From Aphelocoma coerulescens (Eukaryota > Chordata > Aves > Passeriformes > Corvidae): a DNA stretch of 64,000 bases. The notes beneath the pieces were generated by a model. The model did not search any database and was not told the DNA's origin. It was given only the letters and a program-made list of their open reading frames with translations. Location of the stretch: positions 65,356,578 through 65,420,577 of the forward strand of contig NC_091014.1 in the NCBI RefSeq assembly GCF_041296385.1. Reading direction: 5' to 3'. A program made the translations under genes and the position numbers. This document shows, in pieces, positions 1 to 10,800 of this stretch (positions within the stretch are counted from its first letter, which is position 1; every line of letters begins with the position of its first letter).

Positions 1-1156
1 GTTGGGTTTTTTGCAGGACGATTGGGATTTAGCACCTACTGCAAACACTTGAGGGACTGCACATGAGTTTGTACAAAAATGCTGGTTTGTGCCCAGGCCT
101 GCCTAAACACCCATCATGCAGAATTCCAGGGCTTGTTCCTTCTTTCTCCACTACTACTTGGTTAAACTGCAACCACTGGGAGATGGAAGGCTCCCATGGA
201 GAACTGGAGGTTTGCAGGGAGAGCAGAGTTCATCTAATCCCACTTGACATCTGGTTCTTCAGCTTCTCAGCATAGATCCACCAAAGGCTCAGGACTTGGT
301 GACCCGGAGCAGCAGGAGCCAGGGCTGGCAGGCTCTGCTGGCTGCTCCTCATCATTCATTCCCTGTCTGTAGCTGAAAGCAGGGAGGGGATGGACACGGG
401 GCTGGCAGGCAGGTGCTGTGCCCCCAGAGGATTTAATCAGCAACTCCCATCGCCTCCTGCTCCTTGGGGTGTCCCGAGGTGCCCTCACAACCCAGAACAA
501 ACACCCAAGCTGGAAGCTACCACCCCTTGGATCCCTGCCTTTCATGGAGCCTATTTCCAGCCTCGGAGAGCAAATGTATTTTTCTGTCCCTCATTTGCAG
601 ACCCTGAACAATGAAGCTCCGGCTCTGGGGAGCACGCGGAGTCTGGAGCCACATTAGCACAGGAGATGGCAAAGGAAATGGTGGGAAACAAGGACACTGC
701 ACCATCCCTACGCAGGAGCAGAGGGAGAAGAGAGGCAGAGAGCAAGGGGCTCCTCCCTGAGCAGACATTTAATCCATCATCTTGCCATTTTTCCAACTGA
801 TACCTGCTGTGCACAAAGATGAGGTGGCCAAAGGCAAATCTCCATCACTGGATCAGTGACAGTGGCCTCTGACCTGAGGCAGTTCTGCTCTCCAGGTCTG
901 CTCCTCCCCATCCCACCTGGGTTATTTTCCAGCCATCCATTAGCAGGGGTCACTTGTCACATTGGTAAGGACAGCACACAGCCAGGCCCAGCAGCTCTGT
1001 GCTTGCAAAGGGATGCATTCAGCTCTGTTTCATGCCTGGATTTGCCTCTCCTGTGCATTCTCCCAGGAAATGCAGCAGGCTCCGGGACTCAGGCTCCCAG
1101 ACGTGCACAGCCCAAGCTCGCTTTCACCTCGGTCCCTTGGGTTTCTGTCCTCACAG
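1..1156. other. Non-coding sequence before the EPS8-like relic
   Basis: Moderately GC-rich sequence with several short ORFs that resemble no family I know. I looked for PTB-domain exons of an EPS8-like gene on the plus strand and saw none. Confidence 0.5.
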
Positions 1157-1709
1157 CAAATCCTGAGCTGCACCCCGGATGACCCAAGTGTTCATTGCCC
1201 GGCTCCAGGCAGCTGCAGAGGCATTCCGACAGCTCAGCCAAGGGAAGAAGGGGAGGCAGAACAAGAAGGAAGGGCCAGCAGGGGCAGTGCAGCAGCTGGA
1301 ACAAACGGGGAGCGCAGGGGGGCACGGATGAAGGTGGGGGCACCTCAGCTCCCGGCCCAGCAAGGCCGGATCGAGGCCGGGCACAGCCCCGGATCCGGGC
1401 ACAGCTCGGGAGGTGCCGCTGCTCCGGGGGCACCTCTGGTGGAGCACACGGAGCCTCCGGCACACAGAGGGAGTTTGCCTTGCCCTGAACCCTGACTCGC
1501 AGTAGTTCTGGTGCCAACACCCATTTCTGCTGTGCCTTCTGCACGGCAGGCAGATGGAACCTTCCCAGAGGGATGCTCTCACTAACGGGCCGCGTCCTTC
1601 TCTGCCCATTCTCCGGGCAGAGGGAATGCTGACCCTCCGAGCAAGACCCCTGAGCGAGGCCGAGTTCATCGACTGCTTCCAGAAAACCCAACGGGCTTTT
1701 AACTCCTGG
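1157..1709 (+). pseudogene. EPS8-family pseudogene fragment (two exon relics)
   Basis: Relic A (1157-1280) follows a good acceptor (gtcctcacag). From 1188 it reads VFIARLQAAAEAFRQLSQGK, then KGRQNKKEGPA. Relic B (1621-1709) follows acceptor ctccgggcag and reads GMLTLRARPLSEAEFIDCFQ, then KTQRAFN, ending at donor gtaaga. In order they match the EPS8-family linker after the PTB domain (LQKAAEAF, KKGKRKGPG, GVLTLRAKPP, DCFQK, FNLL). Disablements: the frame entering from acceptor A is open only one base out of register with the conserved part, and in register there is a TGA at 1164; the expected donor GT after GPA is GG; and FNLL reads FNSW, as if one base were lost. No neighbouring EPS8 exons were seen. 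Which EPS8 paralogue it came from is unknown. A functional exon pair with unusual splicing cannot be excluded. Confidence 0.65.
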
Positions 1710-4008
1710 GTAAGACATGGAGGAGTTTCCATCCCATGCAGGGACAGGGCTTTTCCCCGTGCATCCCAGCAGCGAGTGCTTAGAGGGAAATTGGAGCGGA
1801 AAACACTGCCAAGGGACAAAGGTGTGAACTCCAGGTTCTGCAGAAGCCAGGGCAAACCTTGTGTCATGTTACTACACAAATTGGCCTGGGATTTCACTGG
1901 CAGAGGGCTGCACCTTACCTGGTCCATCAGCATGTGCAGTTACAGAAGCCTGGGGATGGCTGTGAGTCACCTGAGCTGAGGCTCCAGCTTGGCTGAGTGG
2001 ATGAACATGGTCAGATTTACGTGGTTAAATACTTTTCACTGTTGTTAGCCAGAATCCAGAGCCTTGGCCAATTCCCACCATGGCTGAGGGCCCAGGGGCC
2101 TGAGCTAAAGCCCACAAGGGAAAGGCCCAGAGTGTGGGGCAGCCTGGGCAACATGACCCAGCTCCCAAAATAACATGCCAAGCCTATGTGACATCTCTGA
2201 GGTACCAGAGCCCTTTGAAGGACACAAATCGAATCAACAACTGCCCCAGTGTATAACTCTCATAGTTCAAACTCTGTACAGTCAAGACACGTTGATTTTC
2301 CCCTTCTATTATTGAGAAAGTGTGCAAAGCATCCAAAGGAAAAAAAACCCAGTTTTCAAGTGAGCTTTGCTACAGAACAGGATAGCTGAAGTCACACTAG
2401 TTGTAACATACCAATTTAATGCAAAATTAAAGTTTTCTGCTGGTCTTTTATAAACCATTATCAATCCTGCTCCAGTATTGATTATTCTGTTAGCTCAAAC
2501 AGGCAAAAAAAACCCCAATCCCCCACAGCTGTGCAGGTGCTCTATGCAACAGACCAGAACTGTCCCCTCTGTCCCACCAAACCCAGCCACACACAGAGAA
2601 TACAGTGACAGCAGCTCTTTAAAAACAATTCTGTCTCAATGAACTGTTTCAGTTACTGAAAGGCCACCCTTCTCCAAACCCAGCTATGTTTGTGACTCAG
2701 CAAAAATGTCAGAGTTCTCTGTGTTTGTGTTTATTTCATTTCCCCTTTCAGACTCCCTGCCTCTGCCATGGAATGCTGCAAACACTCATGGCACTGATGT
2801 CTCAGCCTTTTCAGGCTCTTTTTTAATGGCTCTTTAAGTAACAGCCTCTGATTCTCAGCTCTCACAGCTGCCCCCATCTTATGACTCAAATAGTAAATAG
2901 TGAAAGATGAATGAGTTTTCAAAATTATTTTTGTTCTGTTAAATGACTAAATTTATACAAAATCTAGAGGCAGATGAGTTTTGCACTGACAAGACTATTC
3001 AGACAGCTATAACCAAAGTGAATGTAGCAGTTCGACTATGGATCAGGTCCTCCTTCACTGATTAACGGTAAAGAAAGTAATTATAATTGTATAACCCAAA
3101 AGCCCCACTTAGTCCAGTAAAAGCTGAGGGAAATAGAATAAATCAAGCCCATAAATGCCATCAGCTGCTAAGCTACTGAAAAGAAATTCCAAGTGAAATA
3201 ATCTTGCCTCCTCCAGATTTGCTCTCTGCTGTGAGTGGTCAGGAGCTGCCTCTGTTGCTATGAGGAGGAAAAGGTCCCACCCACATCAGGCCTGTTTTTT
3301 GTCCCCATCGCTCGATTTTTCCCAATTTTTCTTGAATACTTCCCCCTACCTTTTGCCACACCTTGCTCTGACACAGCCACTCAGTGAGAAAAGCTTTGCA
3401 GTTGGTCCTGGCCCTGCCTTTTGTTCACAGCTCCAAGGCCCTGTGGAGCCTGGCACCAGTTAGGGGACAGGTAATTAGTAAGTGTCTCGCAGATCCCATT
3501 TCTAGCACTTGGAAGGGCTTTTCCTCTTAACTGAAACCAGTTCATTCCTCCAAATCAGTCATTTTAAGGCCTTTCACACGCAACTCTTCTGACCAGCACC
3601 AGCACATTTTCATTTTTACAGACTCACCCTCCTAGGACAGAAAAAAAATCTGCCACACAGCAAACAAAGGCAGTGAATCAAATCTACCAGGACCTCCCCA
3701 GAGCTCTGGCTGATAAAGCTTCCAGCAGCTCCAGCCAAGACTTAATGTCTGGCGAACAAAATGTTCTGGAAAAACGTTGGGCCTTCTATAAACACATTTT
3801 TCTGGCAGGTCCATCCAGTTGTTTTAAAACCTGGAGAGGCTGACTCAGCCTGGCTTCTGCAGGAGCTAAGGGAACACGATGGGTTGAGGGGAAGGTGGAG
3901 GGAATGGAGTGTGGGGAGGGAATGGAGCATGGGGAGGAAAGACAGGCGCAGAGCCGAGCCCTGCACAGGCCCTGGTGATGCATGGAGCCATTGCTCCTGC
4001 TCAGCTGC
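1710..4008. other. Intergenic region between the EPS8-like relic and REP15
   Basis: No convincing exon. The downstream EPS8 exons expected after relic B (the HIQNPSA block) were not found. At about 3896-3937 there is a short imperfect purine-rich tandem repeat (ggagggaatggag units). The REP15 3' UTR should lie in the upper part, but no clear AATAAA was found. Confidence 0.5.
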
Positions 4009-4719
4009 TCACACAAAGTTTATGTACACATTGCCCACGTCCTTCAGCCCATTTTTGGTGCCCAGGCAATTTTCCAGCATGTCTTTTGTGGGCAGGAAGC
4101 TGTCAGTGCTGGTGACAAATTGCCGCAGCGCATTCCTGCCTGACAGGCGGCATTTTTGCTCCTCCTTGGCAACGCTGTCCAGCAGGACTCCTCGGATGTC
4201 CTTGGGCTTCCCTGGCACGCCAAACATGACAAACAAGCCCAGGCAGTCCCGTCCCACCAGGCGGCAGAACTCGGCCAGCTTCTCAAACCTGCTCATGTTC
4301 TGGAAGCACTCGTCAGCCAGCGCGGCCTCCCGGCAGCAATCCTCGGCAGGGCCCTCGCTGTGGAACAGCTCGGCCGGCTGCAGAGCCTGCACGGCGATCT
4401 GGAGCTTGATCTGCTTGTCAGACCCACACAGAGTCCAGATCCAGTCCACCCCGAAGAGGGAGGACTGCTGCTTGGTCATTTTGCTGGTCATGATCCGCTC
4501 CTCCACGCCCCTTCCTATGCAGAAGCTGATGAAGTTGACCAGGAAGATCTCGCTCAGCGTGTTCGTGGCTGGCTGGAATTTGCTCTGAGGATCCACAAAA
4601 CCGAGATAGTCCTTCAGCCTTTGAGATGCGTGGAGCACGCCCTGGCTGAAGACTTCACAGATGACCAGAGTTTCAGCCTTGTTCTCCTGGTTGTCCTCCT
4701 GGGAGACCTTCTGGCCCAT
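4009..4719 (-). CDS. REP15: RAB15 effector protein (Rep15)
   Basis: Family knowledge: Rep15 binds GTP-loaded Rab15 on the endocytic recycling compartment and controls transferrin receptor recycling. Seen here: one uninterrupted 236-codon frame, the same length as human REP15, intronless as in mammals. Conserved blocks include LKDYLGF (36-42), TLSEIFLVNFISFC (54-67), FGVDWIWTLCGSDKQIKLQ (89-107), CLGLFVMFGVPGKPKDIRG (159-177) and VGNVYINFV at the end. The start was taken at 4719 (MGQKVS), which matches the human start and has a strong Kozak context (A at -3, G at +4). An in-frame ATG ten codons upstream has poor context. MGQKVS also fits the N-myristoylation pattern MGxxxS; that lipidation is inferred. 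Coding GC is much higher than in the flanks. It lies about 3.1 kb downstream of the PPFIBP1 stop on the same strand, the human order. Confidence 0.95.
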   Translation of the reverse strand: MGQKVSQEDNQENKAETLVICEVFSQGVLHASQRLKDYLGFVDPQSKFQPATNTLSEIFLVNFISFCIGRGVEERIMTSKMTKQQSSLFGVDWIWTLCGSDKQIKLQIAVQALQPAELFHSEGPAEDCCREAALADECFQNMSRFEKLAEFCRLVGRDCLGLFVMFGVPGKPKDIRGVLLDSVAKEEQKCRLSGRNALRQFVTSTDSFLPTKDMLENCLGTKNGLKDVGNVYINFV

Positions 4720-5539
4720 TTTCTGTGCTGGAGGAGGTCGTTTCCACATGCAGACTGCCTCGGGGAAGAATCTTTATTTTCCAGCGGAAGCTCTGCAGGT
4801 GCTGGGCTCAGCCAGACCTATTCAGCTGCACATGGATACCTGCAGCCTACCTGGTGAAGGTGACGGCAGAGCTGAGCTCTGTGAGCCTGCGGGGCAGCCA
4901 GGCTTTCTCCTGGGTGTGTTTCTCCACAGCTGACTGAGCAGGGACCAGCCCAACAGGCCCTGTAGCTTTCACACCTACTGAATTCATCTGTGCTTGTTTT
5001 CCTTATTGTTAATTCCGGCACCATTTCTTTGGCTGATGTTATCTCATTCCAGTCTGATCTTATCTCCTTGGATCTCCTTTCTAGGACTATTGCAGAGAAA
5101 CCATTTTTTTGGCACAGGGTGTTGCCTGGAGATGAAACCACCATTTTCTTTTAATCTCCTAGAGAAGGGAAAGACACCTGGGAGCAGAGAGAGTCCTTTT
5201 CACAGCAAGAAGGGACAGAGCACCCTGAGAGGGCTCCCAGTGGAGCACACACTGAGCAATGATGATGCCACTTCTCACCACACCAAACAACCCAAGATTG
5301 TTCAAATCTGGATCCCAGAAATAACTAAAAAATCTTGATATAGTTGATTTCTTAGTTGTTAGTCGAGCCCTGCTGCAGGCACTACTGACAAATGAACTAA
5401 CGAGTCAACAAAAAGATGTGTGATTTTGTCCCCTTTCCCTCCTTTGCTTTTTAAATAGAACAAAATAAGCTTCCTAAGAAAATTAAAAGGAAAAAAAACC
5501 AGAGGATGTGTGAGAAAGGGAACCGGCTTCCAGAAACAC
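4720..5539. other. Spacer between PPFIBP1 3' end and REP15 coding frame
   Basis: Should hold the REP15 promoter and 5' UTR. On the minus strand, tcttccccgaggcag near 4762 could be an acceptor of a 5' UTR intron shortly before the REP15 start. No CpG island or TATA box is obvious. Confidence 0.4.
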
Positions 5540-7801
5540 TTGGCATTTTCCACAGACTTTATTGGATTTCACATGGCAATACACAGCAGTTACGTTGTTG
5601 CCCTCTCCAAACAGGCACCAATTCAAACGCCCCGACGGTATCGACGGTGTGCACACGCACACACAAAAACCTCCTGACTTCATCACCTCTCTCGTGTCCC
5701 CACCCCGTAAGAGAACCAGGGATCAGGTGGCAGCTCCGAGGGGATGACCTGGCTGCCAGGAAAGGATTGTTTGGAGCAGAATGCTGCTTACACTGCACTT
5801 AAATAAACTATCACTGCCCTCACTGGTAACACTCCAGAGAAACTGGAGAGTGTTTGTGGCTATTTCAGCACACAGTATGTGTCACTAGCTCCCTTTTTTC
5901 CCCTCCTGTGAATATCCAGTCCTGTCCAGTAGTCAGTGACTAGCGAGAGCCATCCGGAGGAATACTTTTGTGTGGAAGCCTGCACCACATTTCCCAGTGC
6001 TTCCACAGGGTTTCACGTTCAACTTCCATGTAAATAATAACAATATTGCAGAGTATTCACAGAAAGGGAGGCCCGAATCCACATCCCAAGCATCTGCACC
6101 CTAAACCTGCCCACATTAAATTTTGCATCTTGGTACATTAATAATCACCCACACTGTACACCCTTCAAAGGTCCAGGTTATCAGCCTACATCATTATAAT
6201 GCTGGAATATGCCTCTGATCTGAGGGGAATTCCCTGAAAATCCTGGGAAGAACCTTTCTTCCTTTCCTAGCTTTGTTAACAGTGGTTTAGAAACACCCAC
6301 AAAGTCAGCAGAAACCCCAAATCCCCTGCGGGACACCAGGAATGGTCTCACTTCCAGCAAGGAGAGCGACAAAACGAGCGACAAAACGCTTGGCAAAGCA
6401 ACACCACTGCAAGGAACAATTCCAGCTGGACTTTGGTTTGCCTTTACAGAGCAAAGCAGCTTCATGCCATTGTGCTAAAATACATGCAACGTTCAACACC
6501 ATACAAATGACCACTGGAATAAAAAGCTACTTTTGTTTGTTTGCTTTCGGCTAGGACACCTCGCAATACCCAAAGTCTGACATAAGATTTCCACTGGCTA
6601 GTTAGGAATTTTAAAACCTGATGATGCTCAAGAGCAGAGGAGCTGTGCTTTAAGAAGGTAAAATGATGAACAACACATTTGATATCTGAATTTTGGAGGA
6701 AAAGTCCAACCTTAGGCTTAATAATATGAAATAATATATTTCCTATACATTTCTCTATATAACTTTATTTTTTTTTTTTTTGCAACTACACCATCTTCAC
6801 GTTAGTCACAGCACAGAAATGTCCCTTCCATATGCAGGGAGTACTCTCAACTTTAAGGAAATTTTTTAAGTTGTGGAAGTGTTAATAACCTTGTTGAATG
6901 CACTAACTACTGCTGGGGGGACAAGAAAGAAGACATTTTAAAATGTGCAGTTTCTGTGTGAGTCACTGCCAGAAGGAACATGCTTTAGAATTGTTTCATC
7001 TCAAATGGAAGATCATTAAACTGTGCACTCAATAAAAAGCAACGAAAGCAAACAGTTCCAAAGGTCAGCCTGCCTTTCCCAGTAACCAGCTGGTTTGCAA
7101 ACTGGCGTAATTTTTTTACAACCTTCTCCCCTTCCCTCACACACCTGCAACTTTCCATCACTCTATCTCACAAAATTTAAATTTTTGCTTTTATCTGTAC
7201 TTCATATACTTCTTTTTTCTTTTTTTTTTTTTTTATAAAACAGTATAAAAATAGGAGCAACAGTCAAGAGCTACCGGGGAGCTTATGCAGGGCACAGATG
7301 ACTAAAATCCTACATTGGATAGGGCTGAACTGGTGTTTGTGCCAAAGAAAAGCACTTAAAAAAGAGCAGTAACTTCTACCTTTCAGCTGAGAGCGCAGAG
7401 AGAGCTGAGGCGTGGTATCTACAGATGCAACACCTTCACCTAACATCTTCAGTTCTTTTCAAACAGTACAAAGGATTATCTGAGGCCATGAAGAAGCACA
7501 AGGAGCACTATCATACCACATCAATTTAAATGCAACACTCTGAAACATATCACCAGTTTGTACATTAAATAAAGTTAAAACAATTACCATTCACCAGTGT
7601 CTGGGTGGTTTTTATGGCAACTTAGAGTAGAGGCACCTTGTTTTTTCTCCTTTTCTCTTTAAAATTCTCCACCCCTCAGTGTTACTTCTAACAAACAGAA
7701 GCAAGAGCAATGTAAAGTACATGATCTGCTGCCTGTCATGTGGAACGAGGATGTCCTTGCACACAGGAGAGCGAGCCTTTGTCAGTGCCTGGTGGTGACT
7801 G
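5540..7801 (-). other. PPFIBP1: Probable PPFIBP1 3' UTR
   Basis: AT-rich, non-coding, directly after the stop. It holds two long T tracts on the plus strand (about 6767-6781 and 7212-7234), read as A tracts in the transcript. A duplicated 12-mer gagcgacaaaac lies at 6364-6387. The end is inferred from the AATAAA at 5563-5558, which is followed by TG-rich sequence. The earlier A-run/ATAAA near 6765 could be a shorter end. Confidence 0.55.
5558..5563 (-). terminator. Candidate polyadenylation signal AATAAA for PPFIBP1
   Basis: Plus-strand TTTATT, read AATAAA in gene direction, followed within 30 bases by GTCTGTGG and GTGTTTCTGG, a GT-rich downstream element. Chosen by position and context only; no transcript evidence. 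Confidence 0.45.
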
Positions 7802-7888
7802 TCACACGTTGGAGTCCTCATCTGTTATACTGGTGCTAGGAGAGCGAGTGGCAAAGTCTTTAAACATTTCATCTTCCTTCAACATGTG
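7802..7888 (-). CDS. PPFIBP1: PPFIBP1 coding exon 27, C-terminus and stop (residues 979-1006)
   Basis: 87 bases including TGA at 7804-7802. Encodes HMLKEDEMFKDFATRSPSTS, then ITDEDSNV. Acceptor ctttccag. The end matches human liprin-beta-1, apart from a few substitutions. Confidence 0.96.
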   Translation of the reverse strand, partial: HMLKEDEMFKDFATRSPSTSITDEDSNV

Positions 7889-10800
7889 CTGGAAAGGAAA
7901 GGAGGGCAGAGTCAAGGTTTCTCACAACTGGAGTCAGTCACCTGGCACGGTCCTGGCCCGTGCTGGGCAGCAAACACTGCCTGCCAGCCACGGCTTTGTT
8001 CTGCTGAGGGAAGTTTTCACCCACGCTGCTGCAAAACCAGCTCACTGCTGGCGTTGGCCCCAGTGGCTCGGGGCTTCCACCCAGAAAATGCAGCCTGACC
8101 CCCAGCTGGAAACCCACCGACCATGGGCAATGGGGGCCATGTCCCCTGCCCTCCCCAGTGTGTGGGAAGCCAGCACAGGCCACCAAACCTCTCCACCAGC
8201 ATGGGCAGGTACCTTCCTGAACCACTCAGTTGTGCCCTCTGTCCCAGTAGAAGACTCAAAGGACCTCACTGACCCTGTTTATCACAAGGGGCTTACACCC
8301 ATCCTACAGAAGCAGAGATCTTACTGCACAGACCCATCTACAGACTTACTGTCAAGTTGTTGATGCCTTCAGAAAATGCTCCTATTTGCCTCACTGTCCC
8401 TTCTGAATCTTCCATCTAAAAAAACCAGAATGCATCATGAATTAATAATAACTTCTTTGTATCATAGAGTGGAATCACAGAATGGATTGGGTTGGAAGAG
8501 ACCTTGAAAATCACCTTGGTCCAATCCCCCTGCCATGGGCAGGGTCACCTTTCACTATTCCAGGTTGCTCCAAGCCCCATCCAGCCTGGCCTTGGACACT
8601 GCCAGGGCTGGGGCAGCCACAGCTTCTCTGGGCAACCTGTGCCAGGGCCTCACCACCCTCACAGGGAAGAACTTTTTTTCTAATATCTTAAACCTACTAA
8701 TATCTAAACCCACTCTCTGTCAGTGTGAAGCCATTCCCCCTTGCCCTGCTACCACAGAGTGGCAACACAATTTACTGTTTACACCTGAGATGTTCAGACC
8801 AAGGGAGAAGCATGGCCTGTCAGGAGAGGAGAGTAACTCCAGAGCAGGCCCTAAAGGTGCTGCATTCACAGCTTCAACCTCCTCAGGAGCAGACCCTTTT
8901 GTCAGTAATGCTGTGTGACAGCAAGAAGTCAGGACCTTCAGGGGCCAAAGCAAAAGGGAGGCTTCCCTGGGAAATTGAAGGTTTTCCCACCAAACCTGAC
9001 AGCACAAAGACTTGGAATTGTTAGAACTGGCTTACCTGCTCCAGCCTGTCCAAATCATCATCATCATATACTCGGATATCCAGGCCAGGCTTAAAGCCCT
9101 TCTTTGATCCACTGCCAGATGCCCGCCCCAGCTCCATAGGACACACATACTCCTCCACATCATCCTGCTTCTTCTTCCTCAGGCTCCCAAAATTGCTGAA
9201 GGTAAGTTTCTTTGGCTTAAAAGTGAAGAGAAATTTTCCAAGGAGTTAGAGAATCACCAAATAATTAGGAGGCCTACTCGTGCCCTCTGGTGTTTCCATG
9301 TCGAAGGGTCAAAACCTCAGTGCTCTCCTACACAGATCTTCTGAATTTTATGACAGTGGCATCTGAAAGGACAATGTGTCCTCTCATTCTACCACTGTTA
9401 AGACACCACCATTTAACAGATCCCAAATGAGGTCAAAATTCCACATTAAACCATGAGTAAGGGACAGTCTCTCCCCAAACATCTCTCAGTACAGACAGAA
9501 GGACAACACGAGTGCTACCTCTTGTCTGTGCACGTTAGAGAGGCTGAGAAGTGGCCTGTTCATGGTAGACACAAGTGTCAAACCCAGATCTGCCAGGTCC
9601 TGCTCTCGTGCTTCTTTCTTTGGGAACCAACCCCTTTTCTCAGACCTTACTGAAGCACCCTCCCAGCACAGATAAAACTGGAGATCCAAATGCCTCCCTG
9701 GAACCTCACACCCCTCCCAGAACAAGTGGCCTACCTTGACTTTGGCAGTTGCTGTCAGGAGGACGTAGTCTGGGGACTCCATGGCTTCACGTTTCTGCTG
9801 CTGGGCCTCCTGCCCCACCAGGAGGTTGAAATGAGTGGCCAAGTGCCGCCTCAGCAGCGTCTTGTTGGGTGGGATGTTCAGCAGCTGTGCCATGGTTTCT
9901 ACATTGAAACGGGGCTCCAAAACCTGGGAATCCAACCACAGAGAATCCAGCTGAAGCCAGTACAGTCTGAGGAGATCTCAAGGACATCCAGGCCTAGCTT
10001 GGTCACTCCCTAAGGCCGCTTTGGGATTTTTGTTTGTATTTTAGAGGAAATACAAAACAAAGAAGGAGGAAAGAGAGTTAACTAGTTAAAGGATTCCTAA
10101 AATGCTACCTCCAGGATTTCCTTCTGGAATTATAAACAGGAACAAATCGGCAGGTAAGAAGAAATGAACAGATAAATCCACCCTTAACTGAACTACTTGT
10201 GCAAAGCTGCCACAAAATGTTTACCCAGCATCTTCCTCCAATTCTGGAAAATAAACAGACGTAAAATGTTTGGAGCAGGGATATAACTCCTAATCACCAC
10301 AACAAACCTCTGCAGGTATACATCTCTTGTCTGGAGTATGTGATGCTAGAGCAGTTAAAAACAATCCTGGTTTGACAGTGTAATCCCAAATTTTACAAAA
10401 GTAACAAGCTTCCCTCACGAAATAAAACCATATTCAGGTCTAGGAAGGCAGAACGTGGCTGGTAACAGCACAGCAGCACTGGAGGACAGGAGGTGAACAG
10501 GAGGTGGAGAATGCCATACCAAAATAGAATTGTGAGGGGAATACAGAGTATTAAACCACACTCCTTCCCCTCAGGACATTCATATCCTTTAAACCATAAG
10601 GTAAGAAACTTCTTCTTGAACAGAATAAGCAGACAAGGTGTGTGCAGCAAAGATAATGCCAGAACATTGACCTAGTGATTCCCAGACATCTTTTTTTGAA
10701 CAAAATGGAAGAAGCCACCCCAAAAGCTCACCATCAGCCCCCCGTGCACTCCGCTGCCCCGCAGGTTGGGTGCGTACTCTGCCAGATCCACGGAGCGCAG

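Noticed and set aside
1089..1933. Minus-strand ORFs of 209 and 260 codons
   Set aside because: Low-complexity Pro/Cys/Leu-rich translations of GC-rich DNA opposite the EPS8-like relic; not protein-like.
1..4008. MRPS35, expected after REP15 from the human gene order
   Set aside because: No exon of a mitochondrial ribosomal protein was recognisable here; it may lie beyond the window or have moved.
3761..4857. Long plus-strand ORFs of 275 and 233 codons
   Set aside because: They lie antisense to REP15 and are open only because of its GC-rich coding sequence; no family resemblance or own start context.
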